Of a DNA stretch of 64,000 nt, positions 1-9,410 are shown piece after piece. A program made the translations under genes and the position numbers. Numbering within the stretch: the stretch's first letter is position 1; every line of letters starts with the position of its first letter. The DNA lies in assembly GCF_000011065.1 (NCBI RefSeq), contig NC_004663.1, positions 1,736,001 through 1,800,000 of the forward strand, written 5' to 3'. Source of the DNA: Bacteroides thetaiotaomicron VPI-5482. Lineage in GTDB: Bacteria; Bacteroidota; Bacteroidia; Bacteroidales; Bacteroidaceae. The notes beneath the pieces are model-generated. The model saw only the letters and a list, made by a program, of their open reading frames with translations, was not told the DNA's origin and did no database searches.

Positions 1-3000
1 TCAGAGTAGCCGGATAACAGACCTCATTATTCGCATACTTCAACCCCCATTCACTTGAATCATTATCACTGAGAGGAAGGTTTTCCGCATCATAACCGGC
101 TACTTTCATAATAGCAGGAATCAAAGGTGAAATAAACGGAGTAAAGTAAGGAACGAGTATCTTACGGTCACGGTAAGACTTGTCATAAACAGGAACGGTC
201 GTAAAGTCCTTTACACCGTCTTCCGTTCCATCCGCATTCGCAAGTTTGAGGCTTTCAATCATGGAACGTACTCTCAACTTCATTGAACCGATATTATTGA
301 TATCATCCAGTTTCAATAAGGTCAGCGATTTGTTATGACGCATCAGCAAATCCCTTACTTCATCCACCAGAAAAGCATCCGGTCCACATCCGAACGAAGT
401 CATCTCTACAAACTGAATATTCTTTCCTTGTGTCGCACACCATTTCGCAGCCTTCAGGATACGGTTCGTATACGCCCATTGAGCAACAAAATGCGCATCA
501 TCCGTCGGTATATCCATCTGACGCACCAAATCATCCGCTATCACATTCACTCCCATATCCGCAAGCATATCCGAGACTTTGTGCTGTATCAGAGAATCGG
601 TATGATAAGGACGTCCGGCAAGCATGACAGTCAAAGTCTCTCCCTTTCCAGTCTGCTGCAATATGTTTTTGTTATAATCGACCAATGTATTAATAAAAGA
701 GTGCTGTTCGCTTTCCGCTTTTTGGAATGCTTGCTGAATCGTCCGATCGTCCACGCTCAAACCGCTCAGATATTCACGGCATTGTTTAAACAACAGATTC
801 CGGTCTTTGAAAGTTATTGCAGGGGAATCAACCGGTATACCTTCGGACTGCACACTTTTGATAACCTCCGAATAACCTGTCACAATCGGACAATTATAAC
901 TGTTTTGTTCCATCCCTTTTCTTTCGAAAATAACAAAAGGCATAAAAATCCGGTCGACCTTCTTTTCTATCAAGTCCTGAACATGACTATGTACCAGCTT
1001 AGCCGGAAAGCAGATATTGTCCGACATCACCATACGCGCATTGTGCTCATACTTTCTGAAATTGGACGGATCAGACAAACAGACTTGTATGCCACAGGAA
1101 GTGAAAAGAGTGTGCCAGAATGGATATTCCTCGTACATATTCAGACATCGGGGGATTCCGATAATCTGCTCGGGTGCTGCAATCTCTGCGCTGCGATGAA
1201 ACAAAAGCTCTTCTTTTTGCCGATAGACATTCAGACCTTTCCGGTTACTGCTCTCTCCATTCGTGAAAACTTTCTCGCACCTGTTTCCCGAATAATAACT
1301 TTTGCCGCTTTCGAACTCGTAACGAATGACCAGACAACGATTATCGCAACTCTTGCAATATAAAGAACGTGCCGAATATTGAGCTTTATTGATAATCTCA
1401 TCCAATGATACGGACTCCCCCTGATGTTTCATCGCATATAATGCACATCCGAATGCTCCCATCAATTCGGGTGTATCACACCTTGCCACTTCCGCTCCCG
1501 AGAGAAGTTCAATGGCACGGACCACCGCATCATTGCGCATGGTGCCTCCCTGCACAACAATATCTTTTCCCAAAACAGATATATCTTTCAGTTTCAACAC
1601 CTTATACAGGCAATTCTTGACAACGGAATATGCCAGTCCGGCGGCAATATCATTGATCGTTGCCCCCTCCCTGAGTACCTGTTTCACTTTTGAGTTCATA
1701 AAAACGGTGCACCTTGTTCCCAAATCACACGGTGCTTCCGAATGGCAGGCTGCCAGAGAAAACTCTTGTGCCGAATACCCCAGAGATTTAGCAAACGTTT
1801 CAAGAAAAGAACCACATCCGGAAGAGCATGCTTCATTAATCTCCATCCGGTCAATCACGCCATTATTCACAAAAATAACCTTCATATCCTGTCCGCCGAT
1901 ATCGAGGATAAAAGACACATCCTTGTTCAGATAATGCGCTGCCATATAATGGGCGATCGTTTCGATAATCCCCGAATGAAGCTGAAAGGCAGACCTGATA
2001 AGGTCTTCCCCATATCCGGTAGAACAGCTTCCTTTTATATTGAGTACGGCATTCTGCTTCAAACATTCATCGTTCAACTGATTCAGCCCCTCTTCCACAG
2101 CTTTTATCGGATTGCCGCCATTAATATTATAATAAGAATACAGAAGCCTTGAATCTTCATCCAGTACAACAATCTTTGTCGTAGTAGAACCTGAATCGAT
2201 GCCGATAAAGACATCCTGTGTTCCGGCTTTCAAGCCGGAAGATATCATCTTATGACGGGATATTCTTTCTTTCCATGCTTCATATTCTTCATTACTTGCA
2301 AAAACAGGTTCCAATCCTGTTGAGGCAAGGTTACCGTTACCGTTTAAAGTAGTGTCAATCTTATCGATCAAATGGGACAGTTTACAGTAATCCTCTTTAT
2401 CAAGATGAAATAGAGCAGCACCTAGTGCAGGGAGCAAAGTGCCGTTGGCCGGCAGTATGATCTCTTTTTCATCGAGGGACAAATAATCAATGAAGGCTTT
2501 CCGCAGTGCCGGAATGAAGGTTAACGGACCACCACAAAACAATACGGGAGTTGTAATATCGCAACCGTGCGCCAGCGTCACTACCGTTTGAACTGCTACC
2601 GCACGAAAGATGGAAGCCGCAATATTCTCACGACTTACATTTTTAGCTATCAGATTCTGAATATCCGTTTTACAGAAAACGCCACAACGGGAGGCAATAG
2701 GATATACCTGTGTCGCATTCATGGCTAGTTGATTCAATTCATCAATATTCACTCCCAGTATAATCGCCATCTGGTCAATAAAAGCACCCGTCCCTCCTGC
2801 GCAATTGCCGTTCATACGCAAATCGGTCGCTTCGGCATCATTAAAGAAGACGACTTTCGCATCTTCTCCTCCGATGTCTATCATGGAAGTCACATGAGAA
2901 TAATCCTTTTGTATCGCTTTCGCTGCCGCAACAACCTCCTGTACAAACGGCAACGAACATTTCTCTGAAATTCCCATTCCGATAGAGCCTGTTATCCTCA

Positions 3001-3172
3001 CGGAAATATCTTTATCTCCGATTTCAGATAACAGCTCTTTCAAGAATGATAGAATTGTCTCTTTTGCTTTCGCATTGTGTCTCTCGTACTTTGAAAATAA
3101 TAGATTATCATTTTCATCGACGGCAACTAACTTCGCCGTCGTTGAACCTACATCAATTCCTATTTTAATCAT
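1..3172 (-). CDS. 2-hydroxyacyl-CoA dehydratase activase, giant two-domain form (partial, 3' end outside window)
   Basis: I translated this frame by hand. It is open from ATG at 3172 to the left edge, giving 1057 residues with the C-terminus missing. There are two ASKHA-type activase domains, starting at GIDVGSTTAKLV (residues 5-16) and GIDSGSTTTKIV (about 324-335). Each has the glycine and cysteine motifs of the HgdC/BcrA/BadF ATPases, for example NCAGGTGAF (Cys124) and SRCGVFC (Cys163/167), which hold a bridging [4Fe-4S] cluster in characterised members. A DUF2229-like region follows from about residue 640. Known HgdC proteins use ATP to inject a low-potential electron into a 2-hydroxyacyl-CoA dehydratase. 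In this long fused form, common in anaerobes, the substrate is unknown. No separate dehydratase subunit is visible beside it. The predicted plus-strand ORFs across this stretch are antisense shadows. Confidence 0.85.
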   Translation of the reverse strand, partial: MIKIGIDVGSTTAKLVAVDENDNLLFSKYERHNAKAKETILSFLKELLSEIGDKDISVRITGSIGMGISEKCSLPFVQEVVAAAKAIQKDYSHVTSMIDIGGEDAKVVFFNDAEATDLRMNGNCAGGTGAFIDQMAIILGVNIDELNQLAMNATQVYPIASRCGVFCKTDIQNLIAKNVSRENIAASIFRAVAVQTVVTLAHGCDITTPVLFCGGPLTFIPALRKAFIDYLSLDEKEIILPANGTLLPALGAALFHLDKEDYCKLSHLIDKIDTTLNGNGNLASTGLEPVFASNEEYEAWKERISRHKMISSGLKAGTQDVFIGIDSGSTTTKIVVLDEDSRLLYSYYNINGGNPIKAVEEGLNQLNDECLKQNAVLNIKGSCSTGYGEDLIRSAFQLHSGIIETIAHYMAAHYLNKDVSFILDIGGQDMKVIFVNNGVIDRMEINEACSSGCGSFLETFAKSLGYSAQEFSLAACHSEAPCDLGTRCTVFMNSKVKQVLREGATINDIAAGLAYSVVKNCLYKVLKLKDISVLGKDIVVQGGTMRNDAVVRAIELLSGAEVARCDTPELMGAFGCALYAMKHQGESVSLDEIINKAQYSARSLYCKSCDNRCLVIRYEFESGKSYYSGNRCEKVFTNGESSNRKGLNVYRQKEELLFHRSAEIAAPEQIIGIPRCLNMYEEYPFWHTLFTSCGIQVCLSDPSNFRKYEHNARMVMSDNICFPAKLVHSHVQDLIEKKVDRIFMPFVIFERKGMEQNSYNCPIVTGYSEVIKSVQSEGIPVDSPAITFKDRNLLFKQCREYLSGLSVDDRTIQQAFQKAESEQHSFINTLVDYNKNILQQTGKGETLTVMLAGRPYHTDSLIQHKVSDMLADMGVNVIADDLVRQMDIPTDDAHFVAQWAYTNRILKAAKWCATQGKNIQFVEMTSFGCGPDAFLVDEVRDLLMRHNKSLTLLKLDDINNIGSMKLRVRSMIESLKLANADGTEDGVKDFTTVPVYDKSYRDRKILVPYFTPFISPLIPAIMKVAGYDAENLPLSDNDSSEWGLKYANNEVCYPATL

Positions 3173-3193
3173 GTTCTACACTATGTTCCCCTA

Positions 3194-3222
3194 GTTTGAC
3201 ACTATTGTCAAACACAAAAGTA
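3194..3222 (-). promoter_or_regulatory. Promoter -7 element overlapping a Crp/Fnr-like dyad upstream of the activase gene
   Basis: On the minus strand a Bacteroides -7 element, TACTTTTG, lies at 3222-3215. Just downstream, at 3194-3213, is a perfect 8-bp inverted repeat, GTTTGACA-CTAT-TGTCAAAC, ending 22 bp before the start codon. Its TTTGACA half-site and short spacer resemble Crp/Fnr family operators. Overlap with the expected transcription start would fit a repressor better than an activator. The regulator is not identified. Confidence 0.5.
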
Positions 3223-3289
3223 AGAATAAGTTGGACACATCATTTCAATAAGCTTTTTTTTCGGTTCTTTTAACACAAACGAACGATGT

Positions 3290-6200
3290 CTATTTCTTCC
3301 GACTATCTATTTCTTTAAGCAATTCATCCACAGCCATTTTAAGTTGCGTATCCTCTCCTTTCACTATAGTCTCCGGGCTGTTGGCAACCTTGATGTCAGG
3401 TTCCAACTGAGTATTTTCCAGATAACTGCCATCCGGTAGACGATAACCGATGATAGGAATCCCAAATACCAATGAAGGGTCCTGCAAAGTTTCCCAAGAT
3501 ACACTTGTCATAGTTCCCGGAACAGGCATACCTACCAGTTTTCCAATGTTCTGATGCTTGTACACCCACGGGGTGCCATGCGCATTCGAATAATTGGCTT
3601 CACACTGCAACATAATAGAAGGCTTGTTCCAGCGACGGCTTGGCATATCACAGGCTTCACGTCCGCGTACCACCTGAGTGAAATATTTCTGACCGCTGAA
3701 AAGAATTTCAATATCTTCATGCAGACGACCGCCTCCGTTAAAACGGGTATCGATCACAATTCCGTCACAGTTATTGTATTTTCCCAGAATATCCGAGTAA
3801 ACAGTACGGAAACTGCCATCTCCCATAGATTGAATATGAACGTATCCCAAACGACCGCCGGACCATTTCTCCACATCCTCAGCACGTTGCTTTACCCAAC
3901 GTTTATATAATAAGCCATTAAGCTGTCCGCTTGTGACAGGTTTTACCACTTCTTCCCAACGTTCCTTATTCTGCGGGTTGTACAGCGAAACCAGTGTTTT
4001 CTTTCCTGCCTTATTATTCAAGAGATCAGTGATGTCCTTATCCGGAGTTATTTCCTCCCCGTTGATCTTTTCTATAATACACCCTGCCTTTACTTTGGTA
4101 CGGGAATGATCGAACGGCCCTTTCTCTACGATTTCAGCAATCTGCATACCCTTTCCCTGATAATTCCAGTCAAACAATAAGCCCAGATTAGAGGTTACAT
4201 CCCCATTGCCCCTCGGAGAATAGCGCCCTCCGGTATGCGAAACATTCAGTTCACCTAACCATTCGCTCAGTAATTCTGCAAAGTCATAGTTATTATCAAT
4301 ATGTGGCAGGAATTTACGATAGGCAGCTGTCATGGCATTCCAGTCCACTCCGTGCATATTAAGATTGTAGAAACGTTTTTGATGTTGTTTATATACATGA
4401 TCGAACATTGCCTCACGTTCGGCTGCCAAATCCATTTTCATTTCAGCCTGATAACTGATAGATTTCAGAGCATCCGACTTCGCGTCCATTTTCTGCATAT
4501 TTCTGCTTCCCAGCAAGAAGATATCTCCTTTTTTATCCAGCATCAGTGATGACCAGCCGGAATTAAGTTTATGGAGACGCTTCGTCCCTTTTTCACGAAG
4601 ATTCATTTTCCAAAGGTCATATCCCTCTTCGAAAGCAGAGAAATAATACAGATTTTCTCCATCTTTGGAAAGAATAGCACTACCTAAATCAGAAGAGTTA
4701 GGAGTCAGGCGTACAATACGGTCCTCAATACCGCTGAGTTCCACAACAATATCTTTCTTGTCTGCCTTGTCCTTTTCGGTATCCTCCTTATCTCCTTCTT
4801 TGTCTACCTTATCTTTTTCTTTGTCTGCCTTTTCCTTTTTAGACTGACTTCCGTCCTTTTTCTTATCACCGTCTTTCTCCTTTGCTTTCTTCTGCTCCTT
4901 TTCAAATTCTTTGAGCAGTTCGAAATCCTCTTTACTCAAACGGTAACGGTCGTAAGCATCCTGATTCAAGAATACCAGCATCACATCCTGTTGTGATCCC
5001 CAGGAAGCATGGGCACGCATACCATAACGTTCGGTCTGGAACAGAATGGCATTTCCATCCAGTACCCAACGTGGAGAGCCGCTAATATAACCACTGTTAG
5101 TCAGATTAGTGATAGTACCTCCCTGCGCACTGACAATGCCGATATCCGAATAGGGATCATGACGATTGCCGATAAACTCAAGCGTAAACCACTTGCCATC
5201 GGGCGACCATTCGTAGTCGAATCCGCCTCCTGTATTGTACCATGTAGAACCGTCTGTCACCTGACGTACTTTTTTAGTTTTCAGGTTGAGTACCATCAAC
5301 CGGCTACGGTCTTCGATAAAAGCCAATTCCTTACCATCCGGAGAGTATTGCGGGTAAGCACGTTCTACGGTTTTAGAGGGGAGCAATACTTCCTCTTCAA
5401 TAAGAGTGGCGTTAGGGAAATTCGCCTCTTCTTTACGAGCTATCTTAGCGGTATAAAGTTGCCAGTTGCCGGTCCGCTCGCTGGCATAAACCAGTGTACG
5501 GTTGTCGGGAGCAAAAGATACACCGGATTCCTTTGCCGGAGTATTTGTTATTTGCTTGGTCGTAGCATAATCGGTTGAAGTCACAAAAACATCACCTCGC
5601 ACAATAAAAGCCACCTGCTTGCCATCCGGAGACACAGAAGCAGAAGTCGCACCCTGAGAAAATCTGAGAGTAGCAATCTCTTTTTCATCATCACGCACAA
5701 GATCAACATTTACTTTCTTCGGGCGGGCATTGGGCTCTTGTGTATAAAGTTCTCCGTCATACGTATAGCATAAAGTTCCTTTATCGCTGATTGACAAGAA
5801 ACGTACCGGATGCGTGCGGAAAGTGGTGATGGCTTTCACTTCCTGCGGAGTGTTCAGGGCAAAGTTATATACATTAAATGAACCGCCATTGCGCTCACTT
5901 AGAAAATAGACCGAATTACCATCCGGTGCATATACCGGATTACGGTCTTCTCCTTCCCGATTGGTCAGATTGGTATGTTTTCCGGTCGAAGCATCGTATA
6001 GCCAAACGTCTCTTGTTATAGATGAGGTATGGTGTTTTCTCCATTCATCTTCAAAACCTTTACGGTCCTGATAAAGGAAGTTTTTTCCCGATTTATCAAA
6101 GCATACCCATTCGGCAGGAGTAGCCAACACTTGTTCGGTACGTCCTCCGGTAACCGGAACTTTATATAATTCCGTCATGGCTCCGGTAGGAAAAAGGGCA

Positions 6201-6598
6201 CTTTGCGCAGGGTCCTGAATGGAGGCGGAGAAAAGTACAAATTTACCATCCGGAGTGAAAGCCGAAGGAATCTCCGAGGCAGAATGATAAGTCAACCGAC
6301 GTGCAGTTCCTCCATCGGCAGACATGATAAAGAGATCGAAGTTCCCATTCCGGTCGCTGGCAAACGCGATTTGTTTACCATCTGGCGACCAGACGGGATT
6401 AGCCTCATAAGAAGCTTGTGTTGTTAATTGGGTAGCGGTTCCCCCTTGAACGGGGACTTTGTAAATGTCGCCTTTATAACAAAAGACGATTTCCTTTCCG
6501 TCCGGTGAGATACGTGCATCACGCATCCACAAAGGGGTAATAGCATAGCTGGATAATGCAGTCAGTACCAGCGCTAAAGAGATGATTATTTTCTTCAT
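3290..6598 (-). CDS. Secreted Tricorn-type S41 protease with TolB/WD40 propellers and PDZ domain
   Basis: A 1102-residue protein beginning with a signal peptide (MKKIIISLALVLTALSSYA). Residues about 20-560 are repeated SPDGK-type propeller blades (TolB/PD40 style), followed by a second propeller part, a PDZ-like region near 830-920 and a C-terminal S41 peptidase core. Tricorn landmarks are present: a Ser-His pair in NVSHTG and a nucleophile serine near residue 1032 in GTMTSVSWETL. Tricorn family enzymes degrade oligopeptides; in Bacteroides this one should act in the periplasm. A Lys/Glu/Asp-rich low-complexity linker of about 50 residues (nucleotides about 4750-4915) sits between propeller parts and stays in frame. 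It is a single gene with no obvious operon partner. Confidence 0.88.
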   Translation of the reverse strand: MKKIIISLALVLTALSSYAITPLWMRDARISPDGKEIVFCYKGDIYKVPVQGGTATQLTTQASYEANPVWSPDGKQIAFASDRNGNFDLFIMSADGGTARRLTYHSASEIPSAFTPDGKFVLFSASIQDPAQSALFPTGAMTELYKVPVTGGRTEQVLATPAEWVCFDKSGKNFLYQDRKGFEDEWRKHHTSSITRDVWLYDASTGKHTNLTNREGEDRNPVYAPDGNSVYFLSERNGGSFNVYNFALNTPQEVKAITTFRTHPVRFLSISDKGTLCYTYDGELYTQEPNARPKKVNVDLVRDDEKEIATLRFSQGATSASVSPDGKQVAFIVRGDVFVTSTDYATTKQITNTPAKESGVSFAPDNRTLVYASERTGNWQLYTAKIARKEEANFPNATLIEEEVLLPSKTVERAYPQYSPDGKELAFIEDRSRLMVLNLKTKKVRQVTDGSTWYNTGGGFDYEWSPDGKWFTLEFIGNRHDPYSDIGIVSAQGGTITNLTNSGYISGSPRWVLDGNAILFQTERYGMRAHASWGSQQDVMLVFLNQDAYDRYRLSKEDFELLKEFEKEQKKAKEKDGDKKKDGSQSKKEKADKEKDKVDKEGDKEDTEKDKADKKDIVVELSGIEDRIVRLTPNSSDLGSAILSKDGENLYYFSAFEEGYDLWKMNLREKGTKRLHKLNSGWSSLMLDKKGDIFLLGSRNMQKMDAKSDALKSISYQAEMKMDLAAEREAMFDHVYKQHQKRFYNLNMHGVDWNAMTAAYRKFLPHIDNNYDFAELLSEWLGELNVSHTGGRYSPRGNGDVTSNLGLLFDWNYQGKGMQIAEIVEKGPFDHSRTKVKAGCIIEKINGEEITPDKDITDLLNNKAGKKTLVSLYNPQNKERWEEVVKPVTSGQLNGLLYKRWVKQRAEDVEKWSGGRLGYVHIQSMGDGSFRTVYSDILGKYNNCDGIVIDTRFNGGGRLHEDIEILFSGQKYFTQVVRGREACDMPSRRWNKPSIMLQCEANYSNAHGTPWVYKHQNIGKLVGMPVPGTMTSVSWETLQDPSLVFGIPIIGYRLPDGSYLENTQLEPDIKVANSPETIVKGEDTQLKMAVDELLKEIDSRKK

Positions 6599-6665
6599 AT
6601 TATTGTATGTTTATATATTTATTCTATATTCCTTGTTTCATGAGAAGACCGTATTTCTAGTTAGT

Positions 6666-7592
6666 TTAAGTCACTTCCGATATTTTAGCGATTTTTTCCA
6701 TGTGACTGCTGTCTGTTCCACAACACCCACCAAATATTTTAAGATGACAATCAGATTTCAACTTTAAAATAGCTTCACTCAGATCGGCTGCCGAAGAAGT
6801 ATGTAAATGATTTGCTCCATCCAATTCTTTATATGACAATTGGGAAGTATTTGCTTGTATACCCCAAAAGCGAGATTTTACCGTTTGTGTTTGATTGAAC
6901 TTATGAGAAAGTGCTTCGTAAACAATATCAGGATGAACACAATTTGTCATATAGCACACAGGTTTGTTAGACACATGATTATCAATGCAATGTATGGCAT
7001 CATCAATGGTATGCCCATCTATCAGTTTTCCGTCTCTTTGAATCGTAAAGCTGATAATATAAGGAATATCCGTATCAGACATAGCGACTGCCATCCCGAT
7101 AGCTTCCGTCAATACAGGCATAATACCTGCATATAAAAAATCAACTTTGGCAGATTTAAACAAACCGGCCTGCCAACTATGGAAGTCTATTGCCTCTTCC
7201 AGATTTAGAGCCTCTTCGCCAGTGTATGCATCTCCCTTACATCCCATCAAACCACCGATATACATATCTACATTTGCTGCTTCTTTTATGGAACGAAGAA
7301 AATCCACATTATCTGCAATAATGGATTCATTGTATCCAGCCATATAAATCCGTTCTTTATTGGCCCTTCTTGTTGGAGTTGTTGCAAGAAATGGTAGTTG
7401 ATACCTATATGCAATATCAATATATTCATTCCATAGCGTTTCTAATGCCAGTCTACCTTTCTGCTGATAGACTAAGTCAGCCATTGCAACAGTACCACTG
7501 ATATCCAAATCAAACTCCCTTTTTAGTCGCTCGCCTAAAGCACCTTCCATTAATATAAAGGGATAAGAATCTATGCAGTCTTTAAAATTCAT
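6666..7592 (-). CDS. Homocysteine S-methyltransferase family protein
   Basis: 308 residues with the cysteine ligands of the zinc-dependent homocysteine methyltransferase fold: Cys218 in TNCVHPD and the pair Cys290-Cys291 in GGCCGTD near the C-terminus. Family members transfer a methyl group from S-methylmethionine, betaine or methyl-cobalamin to a thiol, usually homocysteine, to make methionine. The length matches a stand-alone domain (MmuM/YitJ type), so it is not a fragment of MetH. It lies 42 bp downstream of the MBL-fold gene on the same strand and is probably cotranscribed. The methyl donor cannot be told from the sequence. Confidence 0.83.
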   Translation of the reverse strand: MNFKDCIDSYPFILMEGALGERLKREFDLDISGTVAMADLVYQQKGRLALETLWNEYIDIAYRYQLPFLATTPTRRANKERIYMAGYNESIIADNVDFLRSIKEAANVDMYIGGLMGCKGDAYTGEEALNLEEAIDFHSWQAGLFKSAKVDFLYAGIMPVLTEAIGMAVAMSDTDIPYIISFTIQRDGKLIDGHTIDDAIHCIDNHVSNKPVCYMTNCVHPDIVYEALSHKFNQTQTVKSRFWGIQANTSQLSYKELDGANHLHTSSAADLSEAILKLKSDCHLKIFGGCCGTDSSHMEKIAKISEVT

Positions 7593-7634
7593 CCAGTTTG
7601 TTTTTATATATTCTTGTTTAGTCGTCGCAGATTA

Positions 7635-8456
7635 TTATAACAGAGAATCCGTCTGAATCAATTTCCCTGTATGGTTATAAAATATTCTGTCTCCAAAATC
7701 CTTATAGAAGAAAGCATATTTATCTACTCCCGTACAATGACAGACACCTATCTTTTGAGGTAAATATTCGTGCAAATAATCAGCAATAACCTGATATTTG
7801 GATTCTTCTGCATTATGAATATGAAATCCACCTAAAAGCAAATTACAGGGGAGTTCCGGAAATGCCGTTCTTACAGTCCGCAATATATTTGTAATACCCC
7901 GGTGGGAACAGGCACTTAAAATGGAAAGTCCTTCAGGCTCAACCAGTACCATAGCTAACTCGTCCGGAAAGGTATCGGGGACTCTAGAACCATCTTCCTT
8001 TTGAATCCAAAATCGTTCAAAATGTGTATCCTTCGGGTCTATAATATCCACAGAGGGAAAAAGAAATACTCCGGGAACCAGTTCAGTCAACTCATCAATA
8101 AAACGAAAACGAGAAAGATCAAGCGAGCGTGTATATTTCATTCCATTCTCACGTTCATCCTTGAATTTAGAAAAAAACACTTCGCGTTTGCAGACAACCG
8201 TTGCTTCGGCATTTAGTTCAAGAAAATGGCGTAGTCCACCCGTATGGTCACTGTGACCATGAGATAATACTAAATAATCTACTTTTTGCAAGTCAATATT
8301 CAATAACCGGGCGTTACGGATAAATAAATCGGAAGCTCCCGTATCAAAAAGTAATCTGTTTTCCGGTGTCTCAATATAGAGGGAAAGACCATGTTCTGCC
8401 TGCAATTTACGTCCATAGACACAATTTTCGACAAGAGTCGTTATTTTATAGTTCAT
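7635..8456 (-). CDS. MBL-fold metallo-hydrolase (COG1237-like)
   Basis: 273 residues with the metal-binding motif SHGHSDH (His66, His68, Asp70, His71) and later GGFHIHN and CHCTG motifs. The layout matches the MBL subgroup often annotated as dihydropterin phosphate synthase-like proteins (COG1237), whose physiological reaction is poorly established. It has no signal peptide and is probably cytosolic. It is the first gene of a likely two-gene unit with the homocysteine methyltransferase, so a role in methyl-group or pterin metabolism is possible but only inferred. Confidence 0.82.
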   Translation of the reverse strand: MNYKITTLVENCVYGRKLQAEHGLSLYIETPENRLLFDTGASDLFIRNARLLNIDLQKVDYLVLSHGHSDHTGGLRHFLELNAEATVVCKREVFFSKFKDERENGMKYTRSLDLSRFRFIDELTELVPGVFLFPSVDIIDPKDTHFERFWIQKEDGSRVPDTFPDELAMVLVEPEGLSILSACSHRGITNILRTVRTAFPELPCNLLLGGFHIHNAEESKYQVIADYLHEYLPQKIGVCHCTGVDKYAFFYKDFGDRIFYNHTGKLIQTDSLL

Positions 8457-8669
8457 GTGGTTTGGTTCTTTATCAAATACTACGAAATAAAAAGTTCTGC
8501 TACAAAATTATAATAATTCTACGGCAGAACAAGTAATCAATCAATTTAAATCGACTGTAAGGGTAAAAGATTTTGTTTCAGGCTTCTATTGCCGAATTAT
8601 TCATTTTGTAGTTTGAATACAAATAATTACTTTTACATCCATATCAAACCCTTTAAATAAAGAATCAAA

Positions 8670-9215
8670 ATGGAGAAAGAAGCAAAAGGTAAAGTAAATA
8701 CAGTTCAGATACAGTACTATCAATCTCCATGCGGGAAATTGATACTCGGTTCTTTCGAGAACAAGCTCTGTATGTGCGACTGGGTGGTGAGTGAAGAACG
8801 CAGAGCAGCAATCGATAAACGAATACAAAAAGCGCTAAATGCTCAGTACGCAATAGAAAACTCTGAAGTGATAACGCAAACGATCAGCCAGCTAGATGAG
8901 TATTTTTCCCGTCAAAGGACTACGTTTGATATTCCTCTGCTTCTTGTCGGGACAGAGTTTCAAAAGAGTGTATGGAATGAATTATTAAACATTCCCTACG
9001 GAACAACGATATCTTATGCTCAATTATCACAGAGACTGGATAATCCTAAAGCTATCCGTGCGGTAGCCTCTTCGAATGGAGCAAATTCGATTTCAATACT
9101 TATTCCTTGTCACAGGGTGATCGGCAGTGATCATAAACTGACCGGATATGCCGGTGGTCTTGTAGCTAAAAAGACTTTATTGGAGCTGGAATCGAACGAA
9201 AGAAGATTATTGTAA
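8670..9215 (+). CDS. ogt: Methylated-DNA--protein-cysteine S-methyltransferase
   Basis: 181 residues. The C-terminal domain has the suicide-enzyme active site IPCHRVIG (acceptor Cys147) and the helix-turn-helix arginine finger region with Arg130 and the Asn-rich turn. The enzyme removes O6-alkyl groups from guanine by transferring them irreversibly to its cysteine. The first 80 residues form the usual variable N-terminal domain. It is transcribed divergently from the MBL gene. A weak promoter may lie at TTTG 8612-8615 and TACTTTTA 8638-8645. The 22-bp repeat array begins about 50 bp after its stop codon. Confidence 0.92.
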   Translation: MEKEAKGKVNTVQIQYYQSPCGKLILGSFENKLCMCDWVVSEERRAAIDKRIQKALNAQYAIENSEVITQTISQLDEYFSRQRTTFDIPLLLVGTEFQKSVWNELLNIPYGTTISYAQLSQRLDNPKAIRAVASSNGANSISILIPCHRVIGSDHKLTGYAGGLVAKKTLLELESNERRLL

Positions 9216-9263
9216 CAGAATCGTTAAACTAAACTTCTCTCATTAAATCCAGACAAAAATATG

Positions 9264-9362
9264 GTGTCACTATCCCATTACTATAGTGTCACTATCATAC
9301 TGCTTTAGTGTCACTATCCTACAGGTATAGCGTCACTATATACTCAGCATAGTGACACCATC
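9264..9362. repeat. Five-unit palindromic array with exact 22-bp period (GTGTCACTATC core)
   Basis: An 11-bp core starts at 9264, 9286, 9308, 9330 and 9352, each exactly 22 bp apart and separated by 11-bp spacers of unrelated sequence. Units 1-3 read GTGTCACTATC, unit 4 GCGTCACTATA, and unit 5 has the opposite polarity (GTGACACCATC, preceded by ATA). The core with its flanks is a near palindrome, ATAGTG-T-CACTAT. Units 4 and 5 can also pair as GTCACTAT/ATAGTGAC with a 9-nt loop. The array lies between the convergent genes ogt and the flavoprotein gene. Function is unknown: it could be a multi-site protein-binding array or an unusual bidirectional terminator. Confidence 0.7.
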
Positions 9363-9410
9363 CTGAAAGGTTGTTATATAAGACGGGAAATGTTTACCTA
9401 AAGCGAACGT

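Noticed and set aside
335..2968. Several plus-strand ORFs opposite the activase gene
   Set aside because: They are antisense to a continuous minus-strand frame with clear family motifs and show no domain features themselves.
4750..4915. Frameshift or sequencing error in the Tricorn-type gene
   Set aside because: The repetitive linker stays in frame and the domains on both sides are intact.
9264..9362. CRISPR array
   Set aside because: The repeats are only 11 bp, the spacers 11 bp, one unit is inverted and no cas genes are present.
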